In this document: positions 1 through 14,361 of the stretch, piece after piece
Numbering within the stretch: the first letter of the stretch is position 1
Layout: every line of letters starts with the position of its first letter
NCBI GenBank assembly: GCA_025602905.1
Contig: JAHLKI010000017.1
Span: 248,001-312,000 of the forward strand
Source: Phlyctochytrium arcticum
Lineage: Eukaryota > Chytridiomycota > Chytridiomycetes > Chytridiales > Chytridiaceae
DNA: 64,000 nt
Direction: 5' to 3'
Notes under the pieces: generated by a model
The model's database searches: none
What the model was told of the DNA's origin: nothing
Seen by the model: only the letters and a program-made list of their open reading frames with translations
Translations under genes and position numbers: made by a program

Positions 1-3000
1 CAAATCCGATGAGCAGTGGATACAGATTTGTCTTCAACGTCAATGTGCTGATCACTCGACCAAGTTTCTGTTTAGATACAGGAGAGCCATTGTCGCTAAA
101 ATATCGACCGCGGCGAATAGGGAGACTGGTCAAGACGGATTGGTAAATTTTGGTTACCGTGAAAAAACGATCCAGGGAGTCAACGGAGAGGTTGAGATAG
201 TTTAGTGGTTCTGATAGATCAGAATAATACGTACGAGGCGAATCAATACTTAGAGTAAAGTGGATTCGTTCCGTTCGAAAGCCTTTAAAGGAATCCCAAG
301 GCTCTCTGGCATCGGATCGGCAAAATTCTGGTGCCCTCAGAACTATTTCGGAATGCGTCTTCTTCGGGGGGACCGTCTCGGTGGACTTGCCCCTGCTTTT
401 CTTTTTTGTAGGTACAAACTCGAAGCCCAGTCCAATTTTGACACCACCTGCCAAGTGAGCTATGACATCCGCCTGAGCTTTTCGATCAGTGGGTGAGCTG
501 GTATCTGCAGTGGCGGTGGCAGGTAATGAAAATTCCAGCGTGCCACATTCGATGCTTATGTCTTCGTTCGGACTATCGGAACCGTTAAAGTCAATCCTCA
601 CGCCATGACTCAAAGAAATATCGATCCCTTCGGTTCCGACGTGTTTCTTTCGGTTAAAGTAGGGAGAAGTTGAGCCGAGAATCCGTGCACGTATGCCTCC
701 TCCTCCAGTTATGTGCACGACATTATGCCCATGCATGATAAGTCTCAGCTTGTCCCACCATCCGATGGGTGCACTTGGATCTACGTTCGGTTTTGTGAAT
801 GAGTCGAATACTGACATCATCTCTGACATGCCAGGTTCTATAGCCGCACCCCAGCAAAGCTGCATAGCTGACGAGGTGGTGATAGTGGTAGCAAGCTGAG
901 AATAGATTTTGGTGGAATTGACTGCGCGCGTAACAATTAATGGTTCGTCCAGAAGAGGTTCCATGGGAATGGACACAGCTCGTTTTGATTCGATTCCTGA
1001 CAGCGGTTCGGCTATTATTAGCAGTCCTTCGGTGCGCCAACAGTTGTGATGGCCAGCAGGTAGGTGGAGCAAGGGCAAATGATAATCCCGCAATCGCAAC
1101 GACAACCCTCCCATAGTGATTAAGATATTTCTTGCTTTGAGCTCATCATAAATGTTGCGAGCCGGTGTATCTGCATCTAATATATGAAGAGAATCCTCCA
1201 CCGTTTCAGCAGGTAAGGTGGGCGGGGTGAGTTCGACCGAAAATTTTGATATAACTGTCGTCATTAGGGGAGGTGGCCAATCTGGTGCTTCCTTGGAGGC
1301 AGCAATGTTCTCAAGCCACGATCGAGAATTAAATTCTTGCAGCATCCACCATGTATTTTCAATCTCAATCGCGGTGCTGAATATGGAAATTTAGTGTTGC
1401 GGGCATACCTCCGTATATAGTCAATGTACCTTCCGCCCACGATATGCTGAGTATAGTCCCTGACAGCGAGACTGGCCACCTTCTTCTGGAAGGCATTATC
1501 TCTCGCAATTCTGCCTTCTTGTTCTTCGAATCCCAAGATATAATTTCTTGCAAGATGACTTTCGAATGGGTCGTCGATCATAACTATTCGAATTTCCTCG
1601 CTAGCAAATTTGATAGTTCGGATTAAATATTCCTCGATAATGGTATGTCCTCGGGGGGAGCAGGTTGAAGTGGCACGGAAACCGTAATGCTGGGCACAAA
1701 GAACTTTGATTCCTTTCTGAAAATTTAACAGATTCTCAATGACCAGACTCATTTTCATGGTATGCGGGATTGTAATTTGGATGTTTGATATTGTGCAAGA
1801 TATCTGTTTATCCAAATGTGTCGAGTTGTCACGAGATATTCGCTCTAGACGGACACATACACGATGAACAGCTAGCAGCCTTTCGTGGGTAATGCCAGCC
1901 ATCGGATGCACGTCCACTTGTAAAGCTTGCCAGCCTAGTTCCATCTGATGATCTCGAAAGAACTCCAGAGTTGTGTCGTCAATGCGCCCGTGTAGCTTGA
2001 CATTCTCGGGGAGCATGAGATCAACGACAACAGCCCGGACTTCTATCTTCAAAGGTTTTCGACCACCCGTTTCCGACTGAAGGACCGGTCCGTCTGCCGA
2101 ACTCGAACTTGTCTGTTCGGGAGTACCAAACAATTTCGCCAACTTTACAGAGTAAAGAGTAGACAGTAATGCAACGTAAATCGCTTGAATATTGACATCG
2201 ACTGCCACCTCATCCACCTTAATTGTTGGTTCTGGGGGTTTGAAGTCAGAAGACGTGGAGTTATACACAAAGCATTCAATGCGGCGCACATGAGCGACCT
2301 CTTTGGTGTAATCGCCCGAGATCTGAGGCAATCCTTCTCCCTTCATGCGAACTCCACCAATACAAATGACCGCCAAGTCGCTACTTTCTGCGCGTAATGA
2401 TGTTGTCATATGTCGACGTTCGTCCTGGGCAACGATGTCCAGACTTCGGGAGCTTTGCACAAGGGTGCCCCCTGAGCGCAGCACAAGAGTATTTGTGCTG
2501 TCCTCACTGAGGAACACACATGTTATCGGAGACACCGCGATCTGGGAATAAGCTGTGACTACAAGCGAACGAGCCCGTGCTGGAATATCTTTCACCTCCG
2601 GAATGGCCGGCGGAGATACCGGCCTCAGCTTTGGCAAGTCATGAATTTGCGAGCTGAGAGCTACTCCTAAACGAAAGTAGTCTACCACTTCACCATTGAT
2701 CAAGCGAGAAAGATCCAAGGCAATGTCACCAACAGTTCCAGTGGTGTGAGCATGAATGCTGGTTGGTAATGATTCTGTGGCCGGCATTGGAACGACATGG
2801 GCGGTGAGCGTGGCCTTTTGCACAGTCAGAAATTCATCATGCGACAGTGGCACCGCATGGAGGAAGTTCGTTGCTGAATCACGGGCGCAAGACACCTGCG
2901 TGCGCCCCACCTCCAGAGTGACCTCTAGCGCCATGTTTGAAGGTGTAGAGAGTACACTTCGAGAGGATCCATCAGCCGTTGTTCCCCCAGGTTTGTCGTC

Positions 3001-4823
3001 AATAACTGTACAGTTGCCTCTAACATGTTTAGAGGTGGCGAACAGAAATACCGCCTCTCCCGGCAGTTCCGTATATCTCGTAACTTTCATGGAGACGATC
3101 GGCTGGATAATCTGCAGTCCTAAGGTTGGTTGGAGAGTGAGCCCTACAAAAGATAATGTTCGTATCCATTTTTCCGCTGCTGCATCATTACTTTGGGAAA
3201 CATTGTGGGAAGAAGAGGGCTCTGCTCTTGATGCCGGGTTATGGGGGCCTGAGATAGGTGCTTTGTTGTGCAGTAGACAAACCAACTCATCGGAAAGAGC
3301 AATTGTGGGGATATCAATGGTTCCTTTCACAGTCAAACCGTGCAACCACTGCGTTTCCGGAGTCTTTCTATTTGCAGTTCTAAAAAACGGTATTGTCCTT
3401 GGTATATTCAGGGCCGCTTTTGCTGTTAAACCGCGAGTCTCAACAAGCTGCCAGGTTCTTTGACCCCCGCTGAGTTCACCAAAATTGTAGAGGTCTGCAC
3501 TAATCCCTTTGAAATGCAAATCGGTGTTTAACTTGTCCTGATTCGTTCCACTGGATTCGCAGCCGATGTCAAGAGCAATCTCCTCCACCGCTAGCATAAT
3601 TCCGAGCGATAGAAGAGGGTCCGGGTGCTTGACGAGATTCAGAGTACGTGAGGGGTCATACGTTACGAATGCTCGTTTGCAAATTAAACTCATTTTCGGT
3701 CGAACGCTGGTAAAGTTGGACAATTTTTGAGTTAGATGTGCAAGTACCTCCTGCCCGGTCGGGATGGTCTTCTGGCCCATGTCACCCACTTGTCCGTGAT
3801 GACCCTAAAATCTTTTACTCAGAAAATACTATAACTTTTTTCTTCGAGCAAACATACCATTCCGTTTCCACTCGGGCCACTACCAAATACCGAGCTTTGC
3901 TGAATTTCAACGATGGTTTGCTGTAGCTCACTCGCAGATATAGTCAATCCATGAAGTCGGGTGTCAATGTGAAGGTCCTTAATGCGGCCCAGCATGGTCA
4001 TGTGTAAGTGCATCTGGACCGTCGTCTCGGTGTCGATAATCAAAGCCTGAATTGGATGCCTTTGCGGTGACCGAAACGTGCTAATAACCAATGGCGACAT
4101 TTTCAGATTTCCTATAACATTGGAGTTGTGCGCAGGCAGGGAAGCCCCACTTTCACCGCTTGCGCTGATTGGGGACGAGGCAGCGGCAGCCCTTGTTCGA
4201 GATGCTCGAAGGGAGAGGTCGATGAATTCCTGGTTGTAAGCCAACAACTGCTCGCCCATATGATTCAAGATCTGCACTGATAAACCTGTGATCCGGACAT
4301 CCACCAGACGACACAGGAAGCGCAAAATGCTGTTTCTCATCATGTAGACAGATTTGCGGAAGGAGCGAGGTATTTCATTTAACTGTGTGGTAACTTTGTG
4401 TGACGGGGTAGATGCTTTACTGGGAGACGGGGGTTTTCGGGTCATGCCTCGCATAGCGCACATTGTGATTTGCGGGTTACTGATGCGCACATTGATCCAT
4501 CCTGGCGATTCCGATGTAGGCCAGTGGAAGCGAATCCATACGAGCCCAATCGAGACATGGAGAAGGTGGAGTTTGCCATGAGACTTGTTTGCCACCTTCT
4601 CCACAACATGCTTCCAGAGCGTTGGTTCCTTCTTATGGTCATGGAAGATGCAATGCGGTGAAAAGATCAGGCCGTAAATGGACGTCAGGCCCAGACCCCC
4701 CACTCGCACTTGAAGTCGTTGGAGAAGTTGCGGATAGAGAATGTAGTGCCAGCATAACAAGACCGATGTAATTATGAGGAGAATAATTGTAGCATGCAGG
4801 GCATCAACTCCGATATGCATCAT
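1..4823 (-). CDS. FMP27: Fmp27/BLTP2 (Hobbit/SABRE) bridge-like lipid-transfer protein, N-terminal part
   Basis: The gene runs off the left edge; about 1,572 N-terminal residues are visible. Exons read 4823-3858, 3804-1430 and 1376-1. The first intron (3805-3857) is GTATGT...TTTAG. The second ends at 1377 and starts at 1429 (53 nt), or at 1408 (32 nt); both keep frame and the longer is preferred because it matches the usual intron size here. The N-terminus has one hydrophobic anchor (residues about 10-30). Family-like signatures are IVMIDDPFESHLARNY near 1580, GLSLRLRDYHLPLL near 1090, WWDKLRLIMHG near 750, DSFKGFRTERIHF near 270 and SLPIRRGRYF near 110. Members form a long hydrophobic groove that moves lipids at ER contact sites; the yeast name reflects a mitochondrial proteome. 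Csf1/BLTP1 was considered, but these motifs fit Fmp27 better. The start is the first Met before the anchor; a second Met lies directly after it. Confidence 0.85.
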
Positions 4824-5705
4824 ACTGTTGACGATATAGTAGGTGCTGCTGGTTTCCGGCCCTTTCTAGTCTTTTGCAGCTAGCCTTGACCACTTTGTTC
4901 TGCAGAAAAGTCGGAGATGTTCTCCTTATGGCCAAGCTTGGCACATATCAGGGCAGACCCCGGTCCAAACTGAATCTTGTTTTGCGGCCCGTAGCTGGAT
5001 ACGATGTCGGTCTCTGGGGTGAGCGTTTTGTTGAACAGATTCGTCGGTCTTTCGAAATTTGATGACAGCACGGTCATCTATCCCAATGCGGCGAGGCGAA
5101 TGTACCAGCCCCTTCCAGCCCTAACCCGCGGAAGGAGGTCCGACAGCACGGAGAAAGTGCCTTTCCAATCGTCGCAATTCGCGAAAGCTGCTAGCTTCTA
5201 TTTAACATTGGGGGGAGAACTGTCCTTTGGGTGTGCCATACTGCTCCTTGCCTTCCACAGCTGCGACCTTTCCCGCCGGAAGTTCTGGCCGACTATCCTA
5301 CACGAAACGCCAAGTCCCATTTGCTCTCGACGAAAGACCTCAGGGTTAGAACAACATTGCACTGGAGCATACCGACAAGACCAGTAAGCACCTTGAAGAG
5401 CCACGCTTTCTGAGTATGTAGGGTACTAATGAGTTTCGTGCATAGCGGCTGATGACTGGATAATCTCGAACATGAAAAGTGTTTGCACCGTTTGCAAAAA
5501 CAAACACCTCCAGCCAAAAGCACTTTTTTCTTCGAACGCAATTGGTGGAAGCTTGCCAAATCCAAATCGAGACGCCGATCCAAGCAGTCGGCGGGACCGC
5601 TAGTGTCAGGTATGAATCCATTAAAGAGATGACCACAACAGTTGGAGGCAACGCGTTGAACCTTCAAAATTTCTTAGTGCATTGGTACTGGGACTCTGCA
5701 GAGTA
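4824..5705. other. Divergent intergenic region FMP27 / SET9 with a likely 5'-UTR intron
   Basis: The two flanking genes point away from each other, so this stretch should hold both promoters. A likely intron in the SET9 leader runs 5610-5701 (GTATGA...CTCTGCAG) and ends four bases before the chosen ATG. Short open frames on both strands show no family resemblance. I see no TATA element I would defend. Confidence 0.4.
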
Positions 5706-8700
5706 ATGACTCCATTGGACTCTGATTCGTTCGACAGTAGTTTAACGACCCAGGAGACGCTATTAGTGGAAACAAGTAAGACAACTCACCCAACGGAATT
5801 GATAGAGACGAGCTTAGAGTGTCATGACACTGTACTGCTGGGTACAAGTGGGGTGGACCAGGACACAAAGGTGGTCGAAAATAGCTTAACTGATGCGACC
5901 ACTGCGCCGGTCGGAACGATTACGTCGGATCCGAATGAGAAGATGAGCGAGAGCAGTCTAGCTGCGCGGGACGTAGATGTGATCAAGGACACCTCCGTAG
6001 ACCAGGGTACGATATTGGTTGAGGCTGGCGCAGCGGACACCACTGCGGACCCGAATACGATATTGGTTGAAGATAGCCCAATGGACACCTCCTTGGACCA
6101 GGATACGATACCGATTAGGACGGACATTTCGGTAGACCAGGACTCAATGTTGGTTGAGGCGGATACCTCCAAAGACGAGGGTACTATACTGCTTGACGCG
6201 GACATCTCCGTAGACCAGGGTACAATATCAGTTGAAGCGGACACCTCCGTAGCGCAGGGTACAACGCAGGGTGAGGCTGACACCTCCAAAGACCAGGTTA
6301 CAATAGTGATTGATGATAACCCAACGGACACTTTTACGGGCCCCGGCACGATATTGGTTGAGGCTAGCCCAATGGACACTTCTTTAGACCAGGGTACGAT
6401 GCCAATTAAGGCGGACATCTCCGTTGACCAGGATCCAATGTTGATTGAGGCGAATACCTCCATAGACCAGGGTACTATACCGGTTGAAGCGGACACCCTT
6501 GTAGACCAGGGTACCATACCAGTTGAAGCGGACACCTCCATAGCCCAGGGTACAGCGCAGGTTGAGGCTGACACCTCCAAAGACCAGGTTACGATAGTGA
6601 TTGAGGATAACCCAACGGACACTTCTACGGACCCCGGCACGATATTGGTTGAGGCTAATCCAGCGGTACAAGGCACAGACCTTGTCGAGGCTACTTCGGC
6701 CTTGATTGATACAGAGTTGATTTCAGATGATTTGGAGGATCAGGACACGGCATTGAGTGATGCAACTTTGACCGATCAGGATGTAGCGCTGAATGAGACT
6801 TGTTCAGCTATTGAGGAGTTGGACTTGTCTGTAGGTAGTTCAGCCGATCAGGGGAGTGGCTCAATTTCGTCTCGCTTAGTGGATAATGGGACAAATCCCG
6901 TTGATACGAGTTTGACCAAGCTAGCCAGGTATGACCTGTACAATCTCCATTTGCTGATTTTCTATCTAAAACTGATCACTCGTACAGAGCCAGACGGTCG
7001 TCGGTGAAATCCGGCAAAACCCCAGCTTTATCATCTACCAAGATTCCCGGACTGGTACAAGCAGCATCAACCCCTTCAGCAAAAGTTCGTCGACAAAACA
7101 CAAGCTCCAACCAAACACCAGAGATAGATACCCCTGTCCCATCCGGGCGATACAGACGACTTGCGTTTGCTGATCTTTCTGACTACGATGATGTGCTTTG
7201 CGACGTCTTGCTGGACTCGATATATCTTGGATTCCAGACTCATAAAATGAATGGCAGTTATTATGCCGACATTAGTGAGGGAAATTCAGCTACATCCACT
7301 TCACTCGAGGCAGGCTCCGATACTTCTAGGTCCAAACCACTGATCGACCGCAAACGCATTGATTCCTCAGCTCTTGCAAGTTTAGTGGTTGACATCGTGC
7401 GCGACTACATTTTGGAAGATAAGGATCTGGATGAAGGCGCCGCGGCAATGGTACGCTGCTTTACAGGAAACACGACATACAAGAGCCATGGCGCGTCAAC
7501 ATCGGCCATTCGGCGCTCGTTTCAGGCATTCCGTCGCTTTTTTGAAGGCCGAACCAGCGAGCAATGGGATGATTTTCAGGACCATGCCAAGAGATACCTG
7601 GCAATGTATCATCCCAATGCCGGTTTCGAGATCACGCAAACAACTCGATACAAGTCCTCTGGCAAAGTCGAAGCCTGCATCATCTCTACGCGCGAGTTCC
7701 AAGCGGGCGATGAAGTGCGGTATTGCACGGGTGTTATTGCAGAATTGGACCGGGATGACGAAGCATATTTGCTCAACCGTGACTTTAGTGTCATGTTTTC
7801 GACCAAGCGGGACTGCAATTGCTTGTTTCTTGGACCCGCACGATTTGTCAACCACGATTGTGACCCCAATTGCAAATTCTTCATCAGAAATGGCCGGGCC
7901 AACCTGATTGGCTTCAAAGTGTTGCGCGAAATCAAAGTCGGAGACGAGCTAACCACGTTCTATGGGGCCGACTACTTTGGAGAGGGCAATTGCGAATGTC
8001 TGTGTGAGACGTGCGAAAGGTTGCAGCGTGGTGGATTCACGCTTTCTGATTCACTGGGCGGGGTATTAGGAGATGACGAGTATGAAAAGCCGATGGTTGC
8101 CAAATTGCGCCGAAATCAAGCACGGACGCAGACTTGGAGTTATTACCGTAACGTCTTTGCTGGCATTGATTTCGGTGATGGGACTGCGAAGGGCAAGTCG
8201 TCAACGCCAGCTGCCGAGGAAAGTATCCCCAAATGTTCCAATTGTCGGGGAGAAGTGTGGCAGTTTTGCGAGGTGAAAAAGACCATTCACGCTGTACTCA
8301 CTCCCGCGTCTCCTGGCGAGCAGCTACAGTGTCATCGGTGCACAAGGCACACACGTATTTATGGGACAAAGTGGCCTGTACGAAAGACCAAGATTGCCCG
8401 CCTCCCGAATGTGCAACCTGGTTCAAGTAGTAGTAGTCAGGTGGCTAGTCCGAAGTTGAAGGAGAGAAAAAATGGTAGTTCCAAAACTTCAAGGAGTGGT
8501 ACCTCATCTGGTGGAATCGACAGTGTGAGGAAACGTTCTTCTGGCAGACAATTGCGGAATAGTACCCCAATGATGAATGGTTTGGACGATAGATCAACAC
8601 CATCTGTATCTGAGGTCACAGAAGACAGTTGGGATACCAATACCCAATCGAACTCGCCATTTGTCCCTTGGGATACATTGGATAATGCTTATCGGCCACG

Positions 8701-11384
8701 TCGAACCCGCTGCAAGGAAGGGAAATATTTCGAAATGGTGCATGGCGCTGACGCTGCTCGTGCTAAAGAGTACGCTTTGCAGCGCAAAATTACGCTGTCC
8801 AAGACTGCTGGATCTCCACCCCCCGACGACGACAATATCCATGCCGTTTTTGTATACCCCGATGATAATCAGTACCAGTACTGGTGGCCCGCCATGGTTG
8901 TCCCGCCCGCTGAGGTTGACTCGTCCATGCCCATTGTACAGCGCCCGGGACAGCGAGTCGTTGCGTATTTCGAGAACCACTCGTTCTCAGTGGTCGATTT
9001 CCAGGAATTGCGAGAGTTTCACCCAAACAAGGAACCGTACCTGTCCTTTGCCAAAAAGGAAGGTTTTTGGAAAGATAGAGCTGTTCAGAGAGCTATCACA
9101 TTTGTCCGAACCGGAAAAGCACATGGTTGGCGCTGGAGGTTATGGGGAATGGCATCCCGAATCAAGGCAGGGGATCCATCGGTTCAGAAGTACTTGACGC
9201 AGATACTGGTGGGTAACAATCTAGGCACTTGCCAGTTTGACTTTGAATATTGACTTTCTTGATGTTCATCGCAGCCCCAAGAAACGCCACGGCCATCACC
9301 ACGGCCGTCAAGACAGGAACGACGAAGGTCCGACGTTCCACCAACACCAGCACCAGAACAAGTGGCAGAATCTGTCCCCCCACCCCCACCTATCCCAAAG
9401 ACTCCGTTTACACCCACATCCACCAACGTTATAACGCCTCGGTCTAGATCGAAGCGGATAAATTATGCAGCAGCGTCTTCTGGCGCAGAAAATGTATCCC
9501 AGGAGGGATCGCAAGAAGACTCGCAAGAGGACTCGCAGGCTGATTCGCAAGATGAAGTGCTGCCCCCATTAATTATCGATCGACCGAAGACGACGTCAAA
9601 GTGCCCGGCTGTATTACCACCGCCACCGCCGCCACGTCCGACAAAGACTCCCATCAGTAGACGCTCCCGTGTTCCAGTAGCTACGGAAGAGGGTATGTAA
9701 AATTCTGAACCCATGTGAATTCAACTTGTTCTAAATGTTTGAGCTAGTAGACTCGACAAAGACACCCATCCGTAGACGCTCCGGTGTTCAAGTAGCTATT
9801 GAAGAAGGTATGTGCAACTTTGGACGCGAATGAAGTGAAAGCATATCTTCTAATTCTGGTGGCATGTAGAATCGCTCATAATAACGCCATCAGCTCCAGC
9901 CCCAGGAAAAGAAAATTCAGCCTCAAATCAGGGGGGAGGGAAGGGTTCGGGCAAACGAGGACCTCGCGGTCCATACAAGAAGACTCGCGAGAAGGGTCAG
10001 TAAATTTTGTTTTGCGTCGAAATTGAAAATGTGTCTTACGGTTTTTGTGTATGTAGCTGCTCTACTGGCAAAGGAATTGGGTGTGGAGGAAGCAGATGTC
10101 TTATCCAGTCGCCGCAAACCTTCAACACGAAGATCCAGAATCATCAGCCCCATCAAGGCCATTCTATCTGAACAGATTGTCCGGCCATCTCCCGAAATTG
10201 ATATTTGCGGTGACAGTGAAAGTATACTAGATGATGGTCGCTCAAGTGCCACTCCAACCGCTGAGAGCTTGCCATCTTTGGCATCACAGACCCCAGCGCT
10301 GTTGGACGTTGAAGGAGATAGTGACTCTAGTCCATTCATGGACACCGCATTTGAGCCTCCTGATCTGTCGTCGTCGTCGTCGTCGTCGTCATCCAAACTA
10401 CCTTCCGACTACCTCCTAAAACAAGTCGTCACCCCTACGCACACCCACGAACATCATCCACCTTCTCCGTCAGTCATTCGCTCTCACCCATCTCGTCCCC
10501 CAGATATCCCAACCGCCTTGGAGCTACCATTTGAAGAAGATGAGGATGATGACGTGTTACTCGTACCCGCCCGAAAAGTACTGAGGGGCCCGTCTCCCCG
10601 TGCTTCTCCTCGGCCCACTTCCTGGTTAAAGAATTTGTGTCGCTCGCATATTGAAGCAGATTTGGCTCGGGAACAAGCTGCGCGGAAAAGCAAGAAACGG
10701 CGAATGGAGACGAGTTGCAAAGTGGAGATGAAGGATTCATGGACTGAGAATGGCGTTGAGCGAGTGACTGTTGACAATGTTGATGCTTCTTCGGTTCCGC
10801 CAGAGGTCTGGGCACCATTGGCACCATCAGCTCCGATGGCATCGTTGGATCAGGAACTTCCGTCACCATGTGTTAGCTTGAAAACAGATACTTCCCCATG
10901 CAAGATACAGCTACCATCCCGGCCAATCAGTGCGCCAATACGCCTTTTTGATGCAGAGGAGGACGAAGAGCCAGCCGAGACGGGTCCCAGGTCCTATCTG
11001 GTCACTCGCGTCCTTGAATACCTTTCCGACTCTGAGGAGTATCTATTTACCATGGCCAAGCAACCCCCGACTCAAACCCACCGTGCTCACAAATCACTTT
11101 TCAAAAACTCTGGATTAGCCATGTTTGTCCATCTTCAGCCGTGCTGGACGCGACCGTCAACCAATATCACTACTCAGGCAACCTGTTGTATTAAACGGAC
11201 TGTGGTACCGCCCGTCGAGGATGAGACCAAACGGCGCAAGCGATCTACGAGTGAACGTGATGGCACCGGCAAGGACACGGACGAGGGAATGTGGTACTGG
11301 ACCAAAGAGCACGCAGGGAAACGAATCAGCTGGCGGCCGACGGCGCCACCGCGGCCTCGTCAGATTTCCATTGATGGGCTCTAA
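5706..11384 (+). CDS. SET9: Set9/Suv4-20 histone H4-K20 methyltransferase with N-terminal repeats and PWWP-like region
   Basis: Exons: 5706-6928, 6988-9208, 9275-9692, 9748-9807, 9870-9995, 10057-11384; the joined frame gives 1,791 residues. All introns are GT-AG and 55-66 nt. Residues about 1-400 are Thr/Asp-rich degenerate repeats. The Suv4-20 helical region follows (about 468-603), then SET (about 618-758) with NHDCDPNC, FYGADYFG and a Cys-rich post-SET ECLCETC. A CSNC...CHRC zinc-binding segment and RIYGTKWP (about 823-872) match the typical Set9 tail. Residues about 1023-1113 resemble a PWWP domain (QYWWPAMVV, VVAYFENHSFSVVDF). Exon 5 encodes an AT-hook-like basic stretch (GKRGPRGPYKKTREK). 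The family mono- to trimethylates H4K20 in chromatin and acts in the DNA-damage checkpoint. Known fungal members are usually much shorter. The start is the Met just after the leader intron; an in-frame Met 24 bases upstream would lie inside that intron. Confidence 0.85.
6081..6662 (+). repeat. Two 291-bp direct repeats inside SET9 exon 1, built of about 13-residue units
   Basis: The block starting at 6081 (protein MDTSLDQDTIPI...) recurs at 6372 (MDTSLDQGTMPI...), an exact offset of 291 nt or 97 codons, with the second copy ending near 6662. Each block contains six to seven shorter units of the form ADTSxDQGTIxVE. This is a tandem duplication of an array that was already repetitive. Both copies stay in frame. 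The reverse strand is also open for 284 codons here, which is a by-product of the repeat. Confidence 0.85.
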
Positions 11385-11839
11385 AATGGCATACCCTCCC
11401 TTTTCGATCAACGACCGCTTTGTAAATTAACTCTCCCAACCTTACAACATGATACTTTTTCACCAGTTCTCTTCTCGATCGATACACCACTACCCCCTCA
11501 AGACCCATAGAAAATAAACCTTTCTGTATTTAACCTAAATACATGGCCCCGAATGTGTGATTCAACGCGAGAAAAAATACTTGTTCAGTGCCTACCCCCG
11601 AATTTTCCCACATCTCTCTTCCACTAACTATGCTATAGCTCTTTGCGATGAACTTCGCAACAAGTATCATATATATCCCAAGATTTTGTTCCCTCGTCTT
11701 TTCCTCGAAAGAAAGTTTTCCAATAAGGCATCTCCACGAACGACGGCTCTTATGTGCTGTCCGGCCGGTTGATAATAATGCTGGAAATGTCGGCAAATCT
11801 CGTCGCAAAATCGACGGGGCAAATGTCGTGCTTACTGTG
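11385..11839. other. Intergenic region SET9 3' end to MET3 promoter
   Basis: Pyrimidine-rich sequence follows the SET9 stop, including an AATAAA-like element (AAAATAAACC, about 11511-11520) that may serve 3'-end formation. Small open frames on both strands show no resemblance to known families. No gene is supported. Confidence 0.4.
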
Positions 11840-13897
<2,058 letters not shown>

Positions 13898-14361
13898 GTT
13901 TTCCTCTCTTTTTATTCTCACACCCTCACACTCTCACACATACCCCACCTTTTGCATACACACACTCTCTGACTTTCTCTCTTGTCTTTGTCTTTATCTT
14001 TGATACTTTCTGTACATTTTGTTTTTCTTGCTTTTAATATATTTACATACATCTCAACTTCCATTTGAACCTGCACTTGGACCCCAACCTTGACCAAACT
14101 TGAATCATTTCGCACACATCACTACATGCAGAGAGAACCAACGAAGGGTAAAAGGCGGCACGAACGAACAAACGTCAAGGAAATGTTTGATAGTAAAGAT
14201 ATTCGTGTAACAAACGTAGATCCATACAATACAGACAATGTAACCCATTCAAAAAACAAGATATAATGTGGAAATAAATGTCTCCTCTCATATATAGGAG
14301 CAGTCACATCATGAAAATACAATAGTAAGAGAAAAAATACTAATAAACAAAAAAAACTAAT
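13898..14361. other. Convergent 3' region MET3 / GATA gene
   Basis: AT-rich sequence between two genes that end towards each other. It begins with a CT/CA-rich tract (13905-13985). AATAAA-type elements occur near 14272 on the plus strand. No coding signal is seen. Confidence 0.4.

Noticed and set aside
1377..1408. 32-nt ultra-short intron in FMP27
   Set aside because: It keeps frame, but a 53-nt intron using the donor at 1429 does so too and matches the local size norm.
5822..6676. 284-codon open frame on the minus strand
   Set aside because: It lies opposite the SET9 repeat array and its apparent repeats mirror that array; it has no exon context or family signal.
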